Assembly: GCA_003290165.1 (NCBI GenBank)
Contig: QNQO01000452.1
Span: 310,001-374,000, forward strand
From: Berberis thunbergii
Taxonomy: Eukaryota > Streptophyta > Magnoliopsida > Ranunculales > Berberidaceae
DNA: 64,000 nt
Direction of reading: 5' to 3'
Part shown: one piece after another, positions 34,228 to 44,909 of the stretch
How the letters are laid out: each line of letters begins with the position of its first letter
Position numbering within the stretch: position 1 is the first letter of the stretch
Translations under genes and position numbers: made by a program
The notes under the pieces: model-generated
Database searches by the model: none
The model's input: the letters and a program-made list of their open reading frames with translations, nothing else
Told to the model about the DNA's origin: nothing

Positions 34228-35049
34228 ATTAGATATTGAGTTCTGAAAACTAAATCATTTTCTTGCAATCTTGTTATGTAATGGAATAAGAATAATTTTA
34301 TGGCTATCAAAATTAAGCTCTTGTCAATATCAAGGCCTGCGATTCAGACTTCCAAAAAACTCATAATGTTGGAAATTCCAGATAAATTTTTTTTTTAATA
34401 TTGAATCTGTCAAACGTAGCAGGCTTTTAGAAAACAAAAAAAAAAATTGTTAGCATTTGAAATTTATGAAGTAGGTGTGATTTTCATGACATTGCTACCT
34501 TTCGTTTCGAAAGTTGTTGGTTGCCAACGTCCTAACGATTTTGATTATGCATACCATATTCAATGGAAAAGAGGCCCCAACCTTCTAGGTTTGTGGACTA
34601 ACCAGGCTTGGCCCTAAAACTAGGAGGTGGGTGGTGGCTCCTTCGTTTTCTATTCCATAAAATCTTAGAGGTTATGTTGTTTTTTTGGCTCAATTTCTTA
34701 GACTCCCACATAAATTTCATTGGATTAAAATGTTGTCTGGGAACATTTTGGAGACTAGAAGTCATAATCCTCATTCCCTGTTTTATTTATCTAATTATTT
34801 TATTAATACTAATACTGTTACTATTATTATTGTTATTATTAAAATTTTTAAATGAAGTACCAAAATAGAAATATTTAAGGGAACCAGGAGAGGGTTGATT
34901 TTTCTGGAATAGTTTCTAATTGGGTTTAACTAGTGCCCAATTGGTTTCCTGCTTTAGTACAAGTTGGATTCAAAGTATAATTGGGAAACAAATACCCTCC
35001 CTCAAGTTTTAGTATAATATTGAAAGCTGTAGACAGGTAGGTAATATGA
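34228..35049. other. Intergenic spacer before the B3 gene
   Basis: AT-rich, with a T tract at 34387-34397 and a run of ATT/TTA triplets at 34800-34840. No gene recognised; the short frame at 34608-34868 is a low-complexity leucine/isoleucine reading. Confidence 0.45.
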
Positions 35050-35055
35050 TATAAA
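35050..35055 (+). promoter_or_regulatory. TATA box of the B3 gene (predicted)
   Basis: TATAAA in GATATAAAGTAGG is followed about 30 bases later by CT/CA-rich leader sequence and a splice donor (AAG|GTAATA) at 35183/35184. The spacing fits a TATA-driven 5' untranslated first exon. Confidence 0.5.
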
Positions 35056-35079
35056 GTAGGAAAGCTACAACATAAAAAC

Positions 35080-37259
35080 TCTCTCAAACTCTTTCTTCAC
35101 CACAACCCTTTGTTTGATTTTGCTTTGCAAAAAGGCCTTGCTACAACATTTCAGCAGCAGGGTTTTCTTCTTCAACCTACAAGGTAATATCTCTGCTCTT
35201 TTAATGAATTTTTTTCAATGAAATATCAGTATGTAGAGATGATTTTTTATCTGTTCATGAATTTTACGTTCAAGAATGTTAATCGTTATACTTGAAAACT
35301 AAACTCCCTTTAGGGTTCACATTCCAGAAATCCTTGCTGGAATAAATTATTTAATTATGAAGGTTTCTTTCTAGTTTAAATATTGTCTTATGAAATTCTT
35401 TCTGCATTGTTCTTAGGATTCTGTTTTTCTTTTTTGGTTACATAATGAAACCAACTGTTTCACAGCACAGAAAAATCTGTGCCACTTTTATTGAAATTTC
35501 ATTCTCATCATACAGTTTGAGACCTTACTTATTCCATTAGATAAAGTGTGTTTTACCTTCACAAATCTCATACTCATCATGCAATTTGAATCCTTAAACC
35601 AATAGATAAGTGTATTTTATATTCGTAAAACTATCCTCTGTATGTTGAAGCACATAACAAAGTGGGAGTTGTGTGCTAAACTATCTGGCGAATCAATGCT
35701 AGTTGTCTTCTTTGAAACCAACAAGGTGAGTGTTCAGTCAAACATTTACATTGACATTATTTTTTTTTTTTACATTGGCCCCAACACCGATTAAAATTAA
35801 TTGTGAAAAGTATAAACCAGAACTCTAAAACAACTTGCAAATTTTTTTCAAGAAGTAATGCCCAACTTGAACAGGTGTGTATGGCAAAGAAGTCCCTCCT
35901 TTCATATTGGGTTGCTGTAGATTTCAAAGTTTTATTCCTGTATAATCTGTTAGAAACATTTCATGTTTGATTAATGTTCATGTAAATTTTGGTCATGCTA
36001 CCTACTAACCCCAAAGGTTCAGATTGTGTGAAGTTGATTATTTTGAGAATAGATATGAAATAAGCTTGTAGAGGGTGGACCCTTTGAATGATAAATTGTG
36101 TTTCTGGAATGCAAAGAAGGATTTTTCAAAAACTTGTAGTTTATGATACTATGTTGAATCAATCCCTGATAGATAGAAACCTTAATACGTCAATTATGTT
36201 ATCAATGCATAAAAATGAAGACCCGTGATATTTATATCACAAATTACTTATTTTTGTTGAAAGTTAGAATATTCTCCTTATTAAAATTGTTTGTTTTCAA
36301 CTTATTCAGTTTCCAGACGAATCCCCAAGGAGTATAAGAAGCTTGCGGAGGGGTTCATTCCCTTTACTCAAATGAGCAACAATGGCAACCAGAGTCTAGA
36401 GGACTGTTGTTTTGGTACTCAAAGGAGTAAGAAAGATAACAACATTGATCTAGATGCTACTGTAGCAGCTGATATTCTTATTTTTATGAGCAAGGAATTG
36501 TTAGACCTTGAAGATGCAATATCTTTGAATCGACAAATCATGGAACACAGATGTTCAAATGCCCCACCTTCCAATCGTCAAATGTTGCCAGATCTGACCT
36601 CTTTGAATAATCACTTATCCCTGGATAGCGAGTACATGAGGAGGTCTACATATAGATGCATACCTGAAACTCCAACCACGAGTGAGCAAGTGTCATACAT
36701 TAAAGAAGCAACCACTTTGAATCGTCAAGTCTTGAAACATAAAAGGCAACATCACTCTTCTTTCAATGATCAGAAGTTAGCACGGCCATACCCGACCTCT
36801 TTGAATAACCATTTATCCAAAAAGAAATGCATGACAGGACTTAGACATACATGCATATTTGAACATCCAACTGAATCAATACCAGCTTTGCGGGGTTTCA
36901 TTGGCAGACAATGTAGTCCAGCTTTTGTGAAGCGTTTGACTGAGAGTGATGTCAAAGACAATCAATCAAGACTCCCTATACAAAGGGACTTCGTAGAATC
37001 TTATATAGACCCTATGTTAAAAGAGGGCGAGAATATTTCCAATGGGATCGCAGTTACAACTTATGATCGAGACGGAAATTCATTTGATATGTCATACAAG
37101 GGTTGGACGAATGTTAATGTTCTTATTAGTGGGTGGAAGACATTCTACAAAGAACATCGGTTGCAAGCAAATGTTGATGTAATAAGTTTGTGGGCATTTA
37201 GACATGCTCAAACTGATGACCTATGTTTTGCCATAACATGGAATCGACATAAGTTGTAA
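35080..37259 (+). CDS. B3-domain protein (DUF313-type), start codon uncertain
   Basis: The main exon (from 36310 or 36317 to 37259) stays open for more than 310 codons. The C-terminus is a B3 DNA-binding fold of the plant DUF313/REM-like group: KRLTESDVKDNQSRLPI, then VTTYDRDGNSFDMSYKGW, LISGWKTFYKEH and WAFRHAQTDDLCFAITW. Upstream lies an internal duplication of about 54 residues (SLNRQ...SLNNHLS and TLNRQ...SLNNHLS). A non-coding first exon appears to end at 35183, with an intron of about 1.1 kb. The downstream copy has ATGGCCAAAGAGTAT where this gene has ATCCCCAAGGAGTAT (36321), so the family start codon is lost here and translation would have to begin at the in-frame ATG at 36372 or in an unseen exon. 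B3 proteins bind DNA in the nucleus; the target is unknown. Confidence 0.7.
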
Positions 37260-38565
37260 TAGGGATGATATTTATAAGTTGTAATAGGGATGACATTGAT
37301 TGTCATTATAGTCACTTATGACATGTTTAGATAAATTACTTTATTCAAAAAATTACATTTTTTTGGATATAATGATATTGTGTGCATGTCTCTTTCGACA
37401 ATAGTCTGCAATAGTGCCAACGGCACGGGTATTACACTAGTATGAAACAATGTGGATGAAAGATGTGCATTCCTTAATATTTACAACATTGTATAGTGTT
37501 TGCAATATCATATATATCTTTTTTAATAAATAGTATAGTTTATTTTTCTTTTGGGTTATTTTCCATATTAATTCATTTCCTCTCATAGTTAACAACACTC
37601 CCATTTGTTACATCAAATCCAGATTGTTAACATATCGAACAAGTAGTCATTTGTGTAGTCCTTAATGTAAGGCTATCTAAAAGAAGAATTTCAATAATAT
37701 GCAGAGCACGAAGAGAGTAAGGTTAGTCTTTGAAAAAACTTTAATTTATCAAATTACTTTAAAAAAAAAAATGGAGCTTTGAGAGAAAAGGGAAATTTCT
37801 ACGAGTTAATAAACAAATAAAAAGATATCCATAGTAAAAAAAAAAAAAAAAAAAAAAAGAGGCAATTCTCGGAGTTGAGTTACAATGGCCACCACCTTTC
37901 CAGTCTCGCCATCTATTGAAACTTGATCAAGTTGCTGTGAAGTTTTTCCAACAATCAAAAGCTCCAAACGATCTTAGGAAAGCAAACTTTTGACTTTGCA
38001 AAAAAGAGCGTTCAAAATCAAGGTTAATAATAATAAAAGAAAAATTCAAATAATAATAAAAAGAAAAAGAAAAATTCAAATAATAAAAACCTTAACTTGT
38101 TTTATGCATCTTAAGGGTGAAAACGGTCTTTTTAAGAACCAAATACTGCACCATACTCGTAGAAGTAGTATATGAATTCTGAAATTATTGTTTTAGTCAG
38201 TTGTTGGTTTTCCATTTATAATTTGCGATAATATTGTCTTTGAAATCTCCACTTTTCTTTTATCACTACATGGTTATATATAGTTTGCAATTGTGTTAAT
38301 TTCCTCGTGCCTTTTTGTGTGTACTACTTTAAACCTACCTTATGATTTACCTGACTATGTTGAATCAATCCCTGATGGGGTAGAAAATTAGCAAGGAGTA
38401 CTGGTTTGTTGCCTGTTCTGTAAAGCTTAATCTGGTATTGATATAATAAAAATAGAGACCAGTGATGTTTATGTCACAGATTACATAGTTTTGTACAAAT
38501 ATTCTTTGAAATTTAGAAATCCACCTGCTTCATTTTGTTTGTCGGCAACTTAATTTTCAGGACAA
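37260..38565. other. Spacer between the two B3 copies
   Basis: It contains the 3' flank of the first copy and an A-tract at 37840-37858. From about 38355 the intron text preceding the second copy repeats that before the first (TATGTTGAATCAATCCCTGA at 36151 and 38355; the phrase around GACCCGTGATATTTATATCAC at 36220 and its variant at 38458), so the duplication unit includes intron sequence. A TAATAATAAAA-type AT repeat lies at 38020-38090. Confidence 0.6.
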
Positions 38566-39300
38566 ATGGCCAAAGAGTATAACAACCTTTTGGAGAAATT
38601 CATTCCATTTATTCAAATGGGGAAGGATAGTAACTATAATCTCGAGGAGTTTATTTCCAGTTTTCAAATGGGTAAGAATGATAACATCCTTGATCTGGAA
38701 GTTACTTGAGCAACTAATATTCATGTTTCCATAAGCAAACAAGTGTTAAACCTTGAACATATAACCTCTTTAAATCGACAATTTTTTAAACATGGATGGC
38801 CGTATGCCCCAAGTTCCAATCATCAAACATTGGAAGATAAAAAGTTAGATCCGACCTCTTCGAATAATCACTTATCAGTATATAACAAACGCATGAGTAC
38901 CTGAAACTTCAACCAAATCAATTATATCGATCAAAACCTTGCATGGTTTAATTGGCCGATGTAGTCCACCTTTTGTAAGGCTTTTGACAGATAGTGATGT
39001 CAAAAACAATCAAGCGAAACGCAGAATAAAACTTAAATTTGTGAAATCATGTATAATACCAATGCTAAAGAAGGGTGAGAATGCTTCCAAATGTATTAAT
39101 GTTATAACTTATAATTAAAAAAAAAAATTGTACTCAATGTTATGCAAGGATTGGATGGATAATGCACTTCATGTTTTTACTATTGGGTAGAAATATTCCA
39201 CAAAAATCATCATTTTAAAGCAAATTATAACTTTGTGGGATTTTCAACATGCTCAAACTGGTAAGCTATGTTGGATAACTTGGAATAGGAAAAGTACTAG
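38566..39300 (+). pseudogene. Tandem B3 copy, decayed
   Basis: The copy begins at ATG 38566 (MAKEYNNLLEKFIPFIQMG), after the acceptor TTTTCAG, and hits a stop near 38707-38709. Past this the text stays recognisable through frame changes: LHGLIGRC, then RLLTDSDVKNNQ at about 38990, an A-run in place of part of the B3 strand region, and a C-terminal equivalent of WDFQHAQTG. The first of the two internal repeat units of the neighbour is compressed here. It retains the ancestral ATG that the intact copy has lost. Not functional as read. Confidence 0.75.
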
Positions 39301-39777
39301 TAAGCTACTTTGTTTTGACATAACTTGGTATCGGAAACAATGTGGAAAAAAGAAAACAATTTAGATGAAGATGTGCATTAGTGCATCCCTTAAGATATAT
39401 ATACAATATGCTTGCAATGTGTTTTGATCTAGAGTAGGTTATCAATATGATCAAGATTAACACACAACCATTGTGATTCCGAACTATACACGACCAATGG
39501 CTAAAATTGCTTAAAGTGTAGAGCCTGAATCTTTATACATGTATATTTGTTCCTTAAAGATTTCGGGGTGTATCATCATCAAATTTGAGCGATGTTTTTT
39601 CAAGGTGTATCATCATGAAATATGTTCGATATATTTAACTTTGTAATTTCGTGGTTGGTTTTATGATTTTGGTAAATTTCACGATTGCCTTTACTTGTAC
39701 TTTCATGGTGGTGGATTTCGTACCGGTTCTACTTCTTAGCCAAATAGCTTCCAAAGCCGGTTCTGTGATATTAGTAA
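39301..39777. other. Intergenic, AT-rich, nothing recognised
   Basis: GTGTATCATCATCAAAT and AAGGTGTATCATCATGAAAT near 39570-39620 form a short local duplication. No gene. Confidence 0.4.
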
Positions 39778-39856
39778 TGGGGTACTAGCTTAGTTTGTGG
39801 ACTCATAGAGGATGGTGGCACACGTCCAGGGTTCGAGCCCTGCAAAAAAAAAAAAA
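39778..39856 (+). mobile_element. SINE-like tRNA-derived head
   Basis: A pol III A box (TAGCTTAGTTTG, 39786-39797) and a perfect B box (GGTTCGAGCC, 39830-39839) lie 33 bases apart and are followed by a 13-base A run from 39844. This matches the tRNA-related 5' module of plant SINEs. It does not fold to a full tRNA because the acceptor stem is missing. No target duplication was resolved, so the true 3' end is uncertain. Confidence 0.55.
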
Positions 39857-40085
39857 CTATGGTCTTGCACTGGCCTCCCTTCAGTCTATATTATAGTCGT
39901 AAAACCATTATGTAGGTGAAACAACAAGCTCTTTATAGGTCTAATGAACAACATTTAAGCCCTATCTATTAAGGGGACTGTAATAGTCATGATGCAACCA
40001 TATTTCTGTCGGGTAACGCGTACAAATTTTGAGAGGTGCAACACCCTAATTCCCACAATGAGGGTACCATCAACAACGGTGTATT

Positions 40086-40276
40086 CGGGAATTCTAAATG
40101 TCGAGGGAAAGGGCGTGGAAAACAGCGAGGTAAAAGAGGTGGCGGGGGGTGAACCGTTCACCCCCCTCGAGATGCGCGCGTGGCACACATCTTGAGGGGG
40201 GTGAACGGTTCACCCCCCGCCACCTCCTTTACCTCGCTGTTTTCCTCGCCCTTTCCCTCGACGCATAGCAAAGCTC
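40086..40276. mobile_element. 191-bp foldback MITE with 9-bp target duplication (Mutator-like), copy 1
   Basis: A perfect 9-bp direct repeat CGGTGTATT flanks the element (40077-40085 and 40277-40285). Inside, 40101-40173 and 40188-40261 are inverted copies of each other with few mismatches, leaving a loop of about 14 bases, so one strand can form a stem of some 73 bp. The arms include palindromic cores such as GGTGAACCGTTCACC. The left terminus reads CGGGAATTCTA and the right, in reverse complement, GAGCTTTGCTA. The same two unlike termini, in opposite order, bound the 190-bp element at 55.1 kb. A 9-bp duplication points to the Mutator superfamily. No coding capacity. Confidence 0.88.
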
Positions 40277-40345
40277 CGGTGTATTATAGCAACATCTAAT
40301 GATTAACCCAACTGAAGCTAATGCATCCTTGACGATTGTTTTCCC

Positions 40346-41097
40346 TAGGGGAGGGCAAATGAGTCGAGAAACTGCAAATCCAAACCAAACCGGCTCGTTT
40401 TGCTCCAAACGGTCCATTCTAATTGTGTATATTAATAAACGGCCCGGATCTGTTGTAGAATGGTTCGAGTCCGATTCCAAATGTTTCAATTCAAACGGTT
40501 CGATTTCAACCCGTTTTGTATAATATTATACACGTCTTATCCTGATTGGGGGTTAAAGAAATTTATTGTGTGCTCAGCCACACCAAATCTTGAACCCTAA
40601 AAAACCCAAATGCTTCATTGAATCAATCGATCTATCATTGTTGTTGTCGTCTCTCTCTCAGCCCAGCTCTAAATTGCCACTGTTGTTGCCCTGTCGTCTC
40701 TCTCATCCCTCTCTCTAGACTGATTGCATCCACCGCCACTCGATCAGGTAAAATTTTCCATATGTTTATATCGTATTTACTTTTTTTTTTAATCTAATCA
40801 TGGTTCATGGTCAAAGTCAGAGTAAGTGTCGCTCTCTCTGTCTCATGTTTTTATACTTATGTAGGCAATTTTTTTTTTAATGTAGCCCAATAGCCAACTA
40901 AAATAATTACATCTCAAAGTGCTAAAAATTTAGTGGAACCGTTGGAACTTGACCATTCTAAATGCTTTAAGTTAGGTTCGGTTCAAATATTCAAAATGAG
41001 AAAATCCAGATCGGGCCGGATTGGATCCGTTAAATTGAAACAGTTCGAGTTTAGGTTCTTCAAATTTTGGAACCAATCCGGATCGTATCTACCCTTA
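40346..41097. mobile_element. Non-autonomous hAT-type element carrying a TRIM at its right edge
   Basis: The left end reads TAGGGGAGGGCAAATG after GTTTTCCC (40338-40345). The right end reads TCTACCCTTA, and if the TRIM at 41099-41634 is removed the next bases are GTTTTTCC, which restores an 8-bp duplication with one mismatch. The interior has subterminal CGGTTCG/CCGGAT words like the other hAT-type elements and, in the middle (40600-40800), unrelated sequence with CTCTCTC repeats. The termini match each other only partly, so this is older than its neighbours. Confidence 0.7.
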
Positions 41098-41098
41098 G

Positions 41099-41634
41099 TG
41101 TAACGACCCTAATCCGCACAGTATGAAATTGTCCGCTCTGGGCCCAACTTGCCCGCACGGCTTTAAAATGCCTCGTACTATGAGGATCCAACCTCGCACA
41201 TAAGTAGCACAACCCCCTCCCGCACCCAGGCGATGTGGGACTATGTCCCCCTTTGTAGCTCGTCCAACCCCTCTTGGGCCTATTGAGCTCCAACCCTCAT
41301 CCTCACCCTCAGGTCTGCCCACTTCAGGGTCTCACAGTCTACTCCCCTTAAGGCCCAACGTTCACGTTGGCACACTTCCGATTGAGTCAGGCTCTGATAC
41401 CATTCTGTAACTACCCGATCCACACAGTACAAAATTGTCTGCTCTGGGCCAAACCGGCCCGCGCGACTTTAAAAGGTCTCGTACTATGGGGATCCGACCT
41501 TGCACATAAGTAGAACATCCCTTCCCGCTCCCAGGCGATGTGGGACTATGTCCCCTTTGTAGCTCGTTCAATCCCTCTCAGACCTATTGGGTTCCAACCC
41601 TCACCCTCAGATTCGTCCACTCCAGGGTCTCACA
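41099..41634 (-). mobile_element. Complete TRIM retrotransposon, 536 bp
   Basis: Two short LTRs (41099-41336, 238 bp; 41406-41634, 229 bp) begin TGTAAC and end TCTCACA and are flanked by the exact 5-bp duplication CTTAG (41094-41098 and 41635-41639). On the minus strand, the primer-binding site TGGTATCAGAGC (complement of 41391-41402) follows the right LTR, and a purine tract AAGGGGAGTAGAC precedes the left LTR. Only about 69 bp separate the LTRs, with no coding capacity: the definition of a terminal-repeat retrotransposon in miniature. It must use enzymes from another element. Confidence 0.93.
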
Positions 41635-41639
41635 CTTAG

Positions 41640-42916
41640 TTTTTCCACCTAATGATGGCATCCAGTAGAAGGGGTTCATTTTTTCCCTTGACACTTTCTT
41701 TTTCCTGTTTATATTAATGGTTATTTCCTTTTTGACCCCCATTAGTTCATTGTTATTCCTATTTTCCCTCCAAAAGTTATTCTATTCTAGTCTAACCCCC
41801 ATGACTTTGTGTTCAGCTATGTTGATCTGACAGACCATCCATATTTTTTAAAAAACTAACTTACCTTTGCAGATATTTTGCAAATGTTCTAATTAAATCT
41901 TAGTAAACCAAATCAATGGTCCATGTTTAATATTTTTTTATTAAAAAAATGTAACTCACTTTTCTTCCAACCAACCTTTTTCATTGTTTTTGTTGCAACC
42001 TCTCATCCTATCACCCAATTTTCCACCACTCTCACGGTCACCAACAACAAATCACACCATCAACTAACTTATTTGATTCTTCTTGCGCTTTACTTCCTCT
42101 TTATATATAATGGTACATTGTGTTTCTTCTCTGATTTGTTAATGAAGGAGGATTTTGGTTGTATACAAATTTGTTTGATGAAATTTAAGGTGGGTTCAAG
42201 TTTTCGAGTATTTTTAGGTTATTTGATTGAAAATGTTTTTGAATATTTTTTTTAATGCTTGTGCTCTGCTATTATGATTGAAATCGAGAATTTGGGGTTC
42301 TTTGATTCAGAGAACGGTGAAGGAGAGAGTTATATTGGATTGTGGTTCTTATTGATTGTGTGAAGAAGGTGCCATAGGGGGGAGTTTGGGTTTAGATGCA
42401 ATGCAAAGAACTCTCTCTAAAATTCAGTTGAAAAGTAAGATTGGAATCTTAAGATATATAGATCAAGAGTGGTTAGAAATTAGGTGGAGTAGATGAGAGG
42501 CTGCAGATAGAAACAAAAGAAGAAATTGGGTGAGAAGGAAAAAGAAGAAGATGAGTTACAAACCATTGATTTGGTTCATTGAGATCTTAAATAAAACATA
42601 TGCAATGATCAGTTAGTCTTTTAAGAAAATATGAATAGATTTGACTGGTCAACATAGTTGAACACTAAGCCATGGGATACTGAAATACAGTAACTTTGAG
42701 GGCTAAATAGAAATAACAATGAACTAATGAGGGTTAAAAGGGAAATAACTCTTTATATAACAATTTTAAAAGTGCCAAAAAATACTGTCGTTCACACTTC
42801 AAATAAATTAAAATTTGTTATTCACATTTGTTTAATATAAAATTTCAAAAAAAAAAAAAGTTTCATCTTGATTAGGGGTCAATATAGGGGTTTTTTTTAC
42901 ACTTTTGCCCATTATC
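41640..42916. other. Intergenic, nothing recognised
   Basis: AT-rich. A 110-codon frame at 41923-42255 (plus) is leucine/phenylalanine-rich with no known domain. The phrases TAATGAAGGAGGATTTTGG and GAGAGTTATATTGG suggest eroded gene or element sequence, but I cannot assign it. Confidence 0.4.
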
Positions 42917-42924
42917 TTTAAAAG

Positions 42925-44171
42925 TAGGGATGACAGTGGGGCGGATAGCCGTCCGCCCCACCCAATCCATTTGGGGAGGTTTTGGATATGGCTGAATGGA
43001 ATTTCGGGTGGTTTCGGGTATCCAAAAAATATTCATTTACTATTCGGGGCGGATACGAATTTGGCCATATCCGCCCCGCGGATATCCGTTTAACCAACAA
43101 ATTTACAAAAGTGTCATTCGCCTATATAAAGGATTAACCTTTTACTTTTTTCACAAATCACAATCGCTCTTCGCTCATTTCATTTTCATTCGCTCCCTCA
43201 CACCCTCACCAAACGCTCCCCTCACCCTCATCATTTTCATTCGCTCCCCTCACCCTCACCCTCACCAAACGCTCCTCCCCTCACCCTCACCAACTCCCTC
43301 TCACAGACACAGAGAGCACAAGCTCTCGTCTCACTCTCAGAGCAGCGTCACCCACGTCGCCTCCCTCACACAGCGCGGCCGCGACTCGCAAGATCCTCCC
43401 TGCTGCTCCCCTCACGCCACGAGAGATTGCCTCCCTCACACCGCGTCGCCCTCGAGAGGCCCTCACACAGCGTCGACCGCGAGAGATCTGCCTCCCTCAT
43501 AGAGAGATCTCCCTCTCACAGAAATCGCCCCTTCTCCTTCTCCAGATCTCCTTCTCCTTCTGATCTTAGCAATAAGATCTTAGATCTGATCAAATTTGAT
43601 CTTAGATCTGATCAAATTTGATCTTCGATCTGATCCGAGATCAGATCATCAGATCAGATCCGAGATCTCTGATCTGATTTCAGATTTCATCAGATCTGAT
43701 CTCGATCTCAGACCTGATCTGATCTCGATCTCAGATCTCATCAGATCTGATCTCCATTTCGATCTCATCAAATCTGATCTCGATCTTAGAGTTCAAATAA
43801 GATCAGATCTAATTTTTTTTTGGTAATTTGTTGTAATTTTAGATCGAATTTGTTGTAAATTTTAGATCGTTTTTTTTTTTGTAATTTGTTTATATTAGAG
43901 ATTCAGATATCAGATTTTTTTTAAATTTGTTGTATGTTTTTTTTTAAATTTGTTGTATTTTTTTTTTAATTTGTTATATGTTTTTGTTTTTAATGTATAA
44001 ATTATTGTAAAACTGTAGAAAGAATTTTCATGCGGATATCCGCAAATCCATCTGGGGGCGGGGCAGTTTTGAAAAATAATACCAAACGGATATGCGGGGC
44101 GGATTTTAATTCCCGCAATTCTGAGCAGGGCGGGGATGGATTTGCTTAAATCCGCCCCATTGCCATCCCTA
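42925..44171. mobile_element. Non-autonomous hAT-type element, 1247 bp, with a GATC-rich core
   Basis: Ends match over about 22 bp with two mismatches (TAGGGATGRCARTGGGGC and on into GGAT), and flanks TTTAAAAG (42917-42924) and TTTAAAAC (44172-44179) give an 8-bp target duplication with one mismatch. Subterminal GGGGCGGATAT words recur at both ends. The core contains CTCACCCTCACC repeats (43197-43300), a serine/proline-rich open frame of 168 codons from 42996 (plus) with no known domain, and an AGATCTGATC-rich array at 43565-43810. No transposase. Confidence 0.9.
43565..43810. repeat. AGATCTGATC-type short tandem words
   Basis: More than twenty GATCT/AGATC words are packed into about 245 bases, giving dense local palindromes. 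It lies inside the 1247-bp hAT-type element. Confidence 0.85.
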
Positions 44172-44909
44172 TTTAAAACAGGACCTCCAATAAAAAGCAA
44201 AACACCGTTTCCTTCTTCACAAAACTAGGTGATCTTCCAATTCATCTTTTTAGCCTCCATTATAGATCAAATTGGCAATTGCCACGTAACTTGACACCCA
44301 CTTAAATACGTCCTTTGATGTAGTAATGAAATAATGTAATTCCAATATCCCAAAAAAAAAAAAAAAAGGAAATGTGTTGTTACACATTTCAATAGCACAG
44401 TAATGGTACAGTTGCACCTAGCAATATGGGCAGGGAAGGCATAAATCCACCATATCAGATACTGTAAAAATATATATTAAAAAAAGTAAAGGAAAAAATT
44501 ATGAACTAGGAATAAAATAAAGGAAACCATAACTATAACTTGCCTAATGAACAGCAGTTGGATGCGCAATTTGACAAGTATTAAGAAAAGGTGCAGCGGA
44601 TAATTTTAGGCTACATACACTTTGCATCCCCTATTCATACAACTCCCACCATTTCTTTCCAAACTCTTCTTTTGTAAGTGGCTTATGTGATCCTGTCTCT
44701 CACTTCTATCTAAAATGACAATGCAACTTCACCAAAATTCACACTAAACTCGAGGTTCTACTTCATAATTTCGTCAGACACATGCAAAGATACTGGTTCC
44801 AGCACACAACATAAACATTTTGCTTCTGATATTAAGTGTTCACCTGAAAAATATATCATTGCAACTTCTTGAAGTCCAACTCATTGTCAAGAACTGGTGC
44901 CATAAACTT
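44172..44909. other. 3' flank of the MTV1-like gene
   Basis: An A-tract at 44352-44367 and AT-rich text; the 3' untranslated part of the gene on the minus strand probably occupies the right side. No other feature seen. Confidence 0.45.

Noticed and set aside
40299..40523. 74-codon frame at the edge of the hAT-type element
   Set aside because: It crosses the transposon border and is made of its subterminal repeats.
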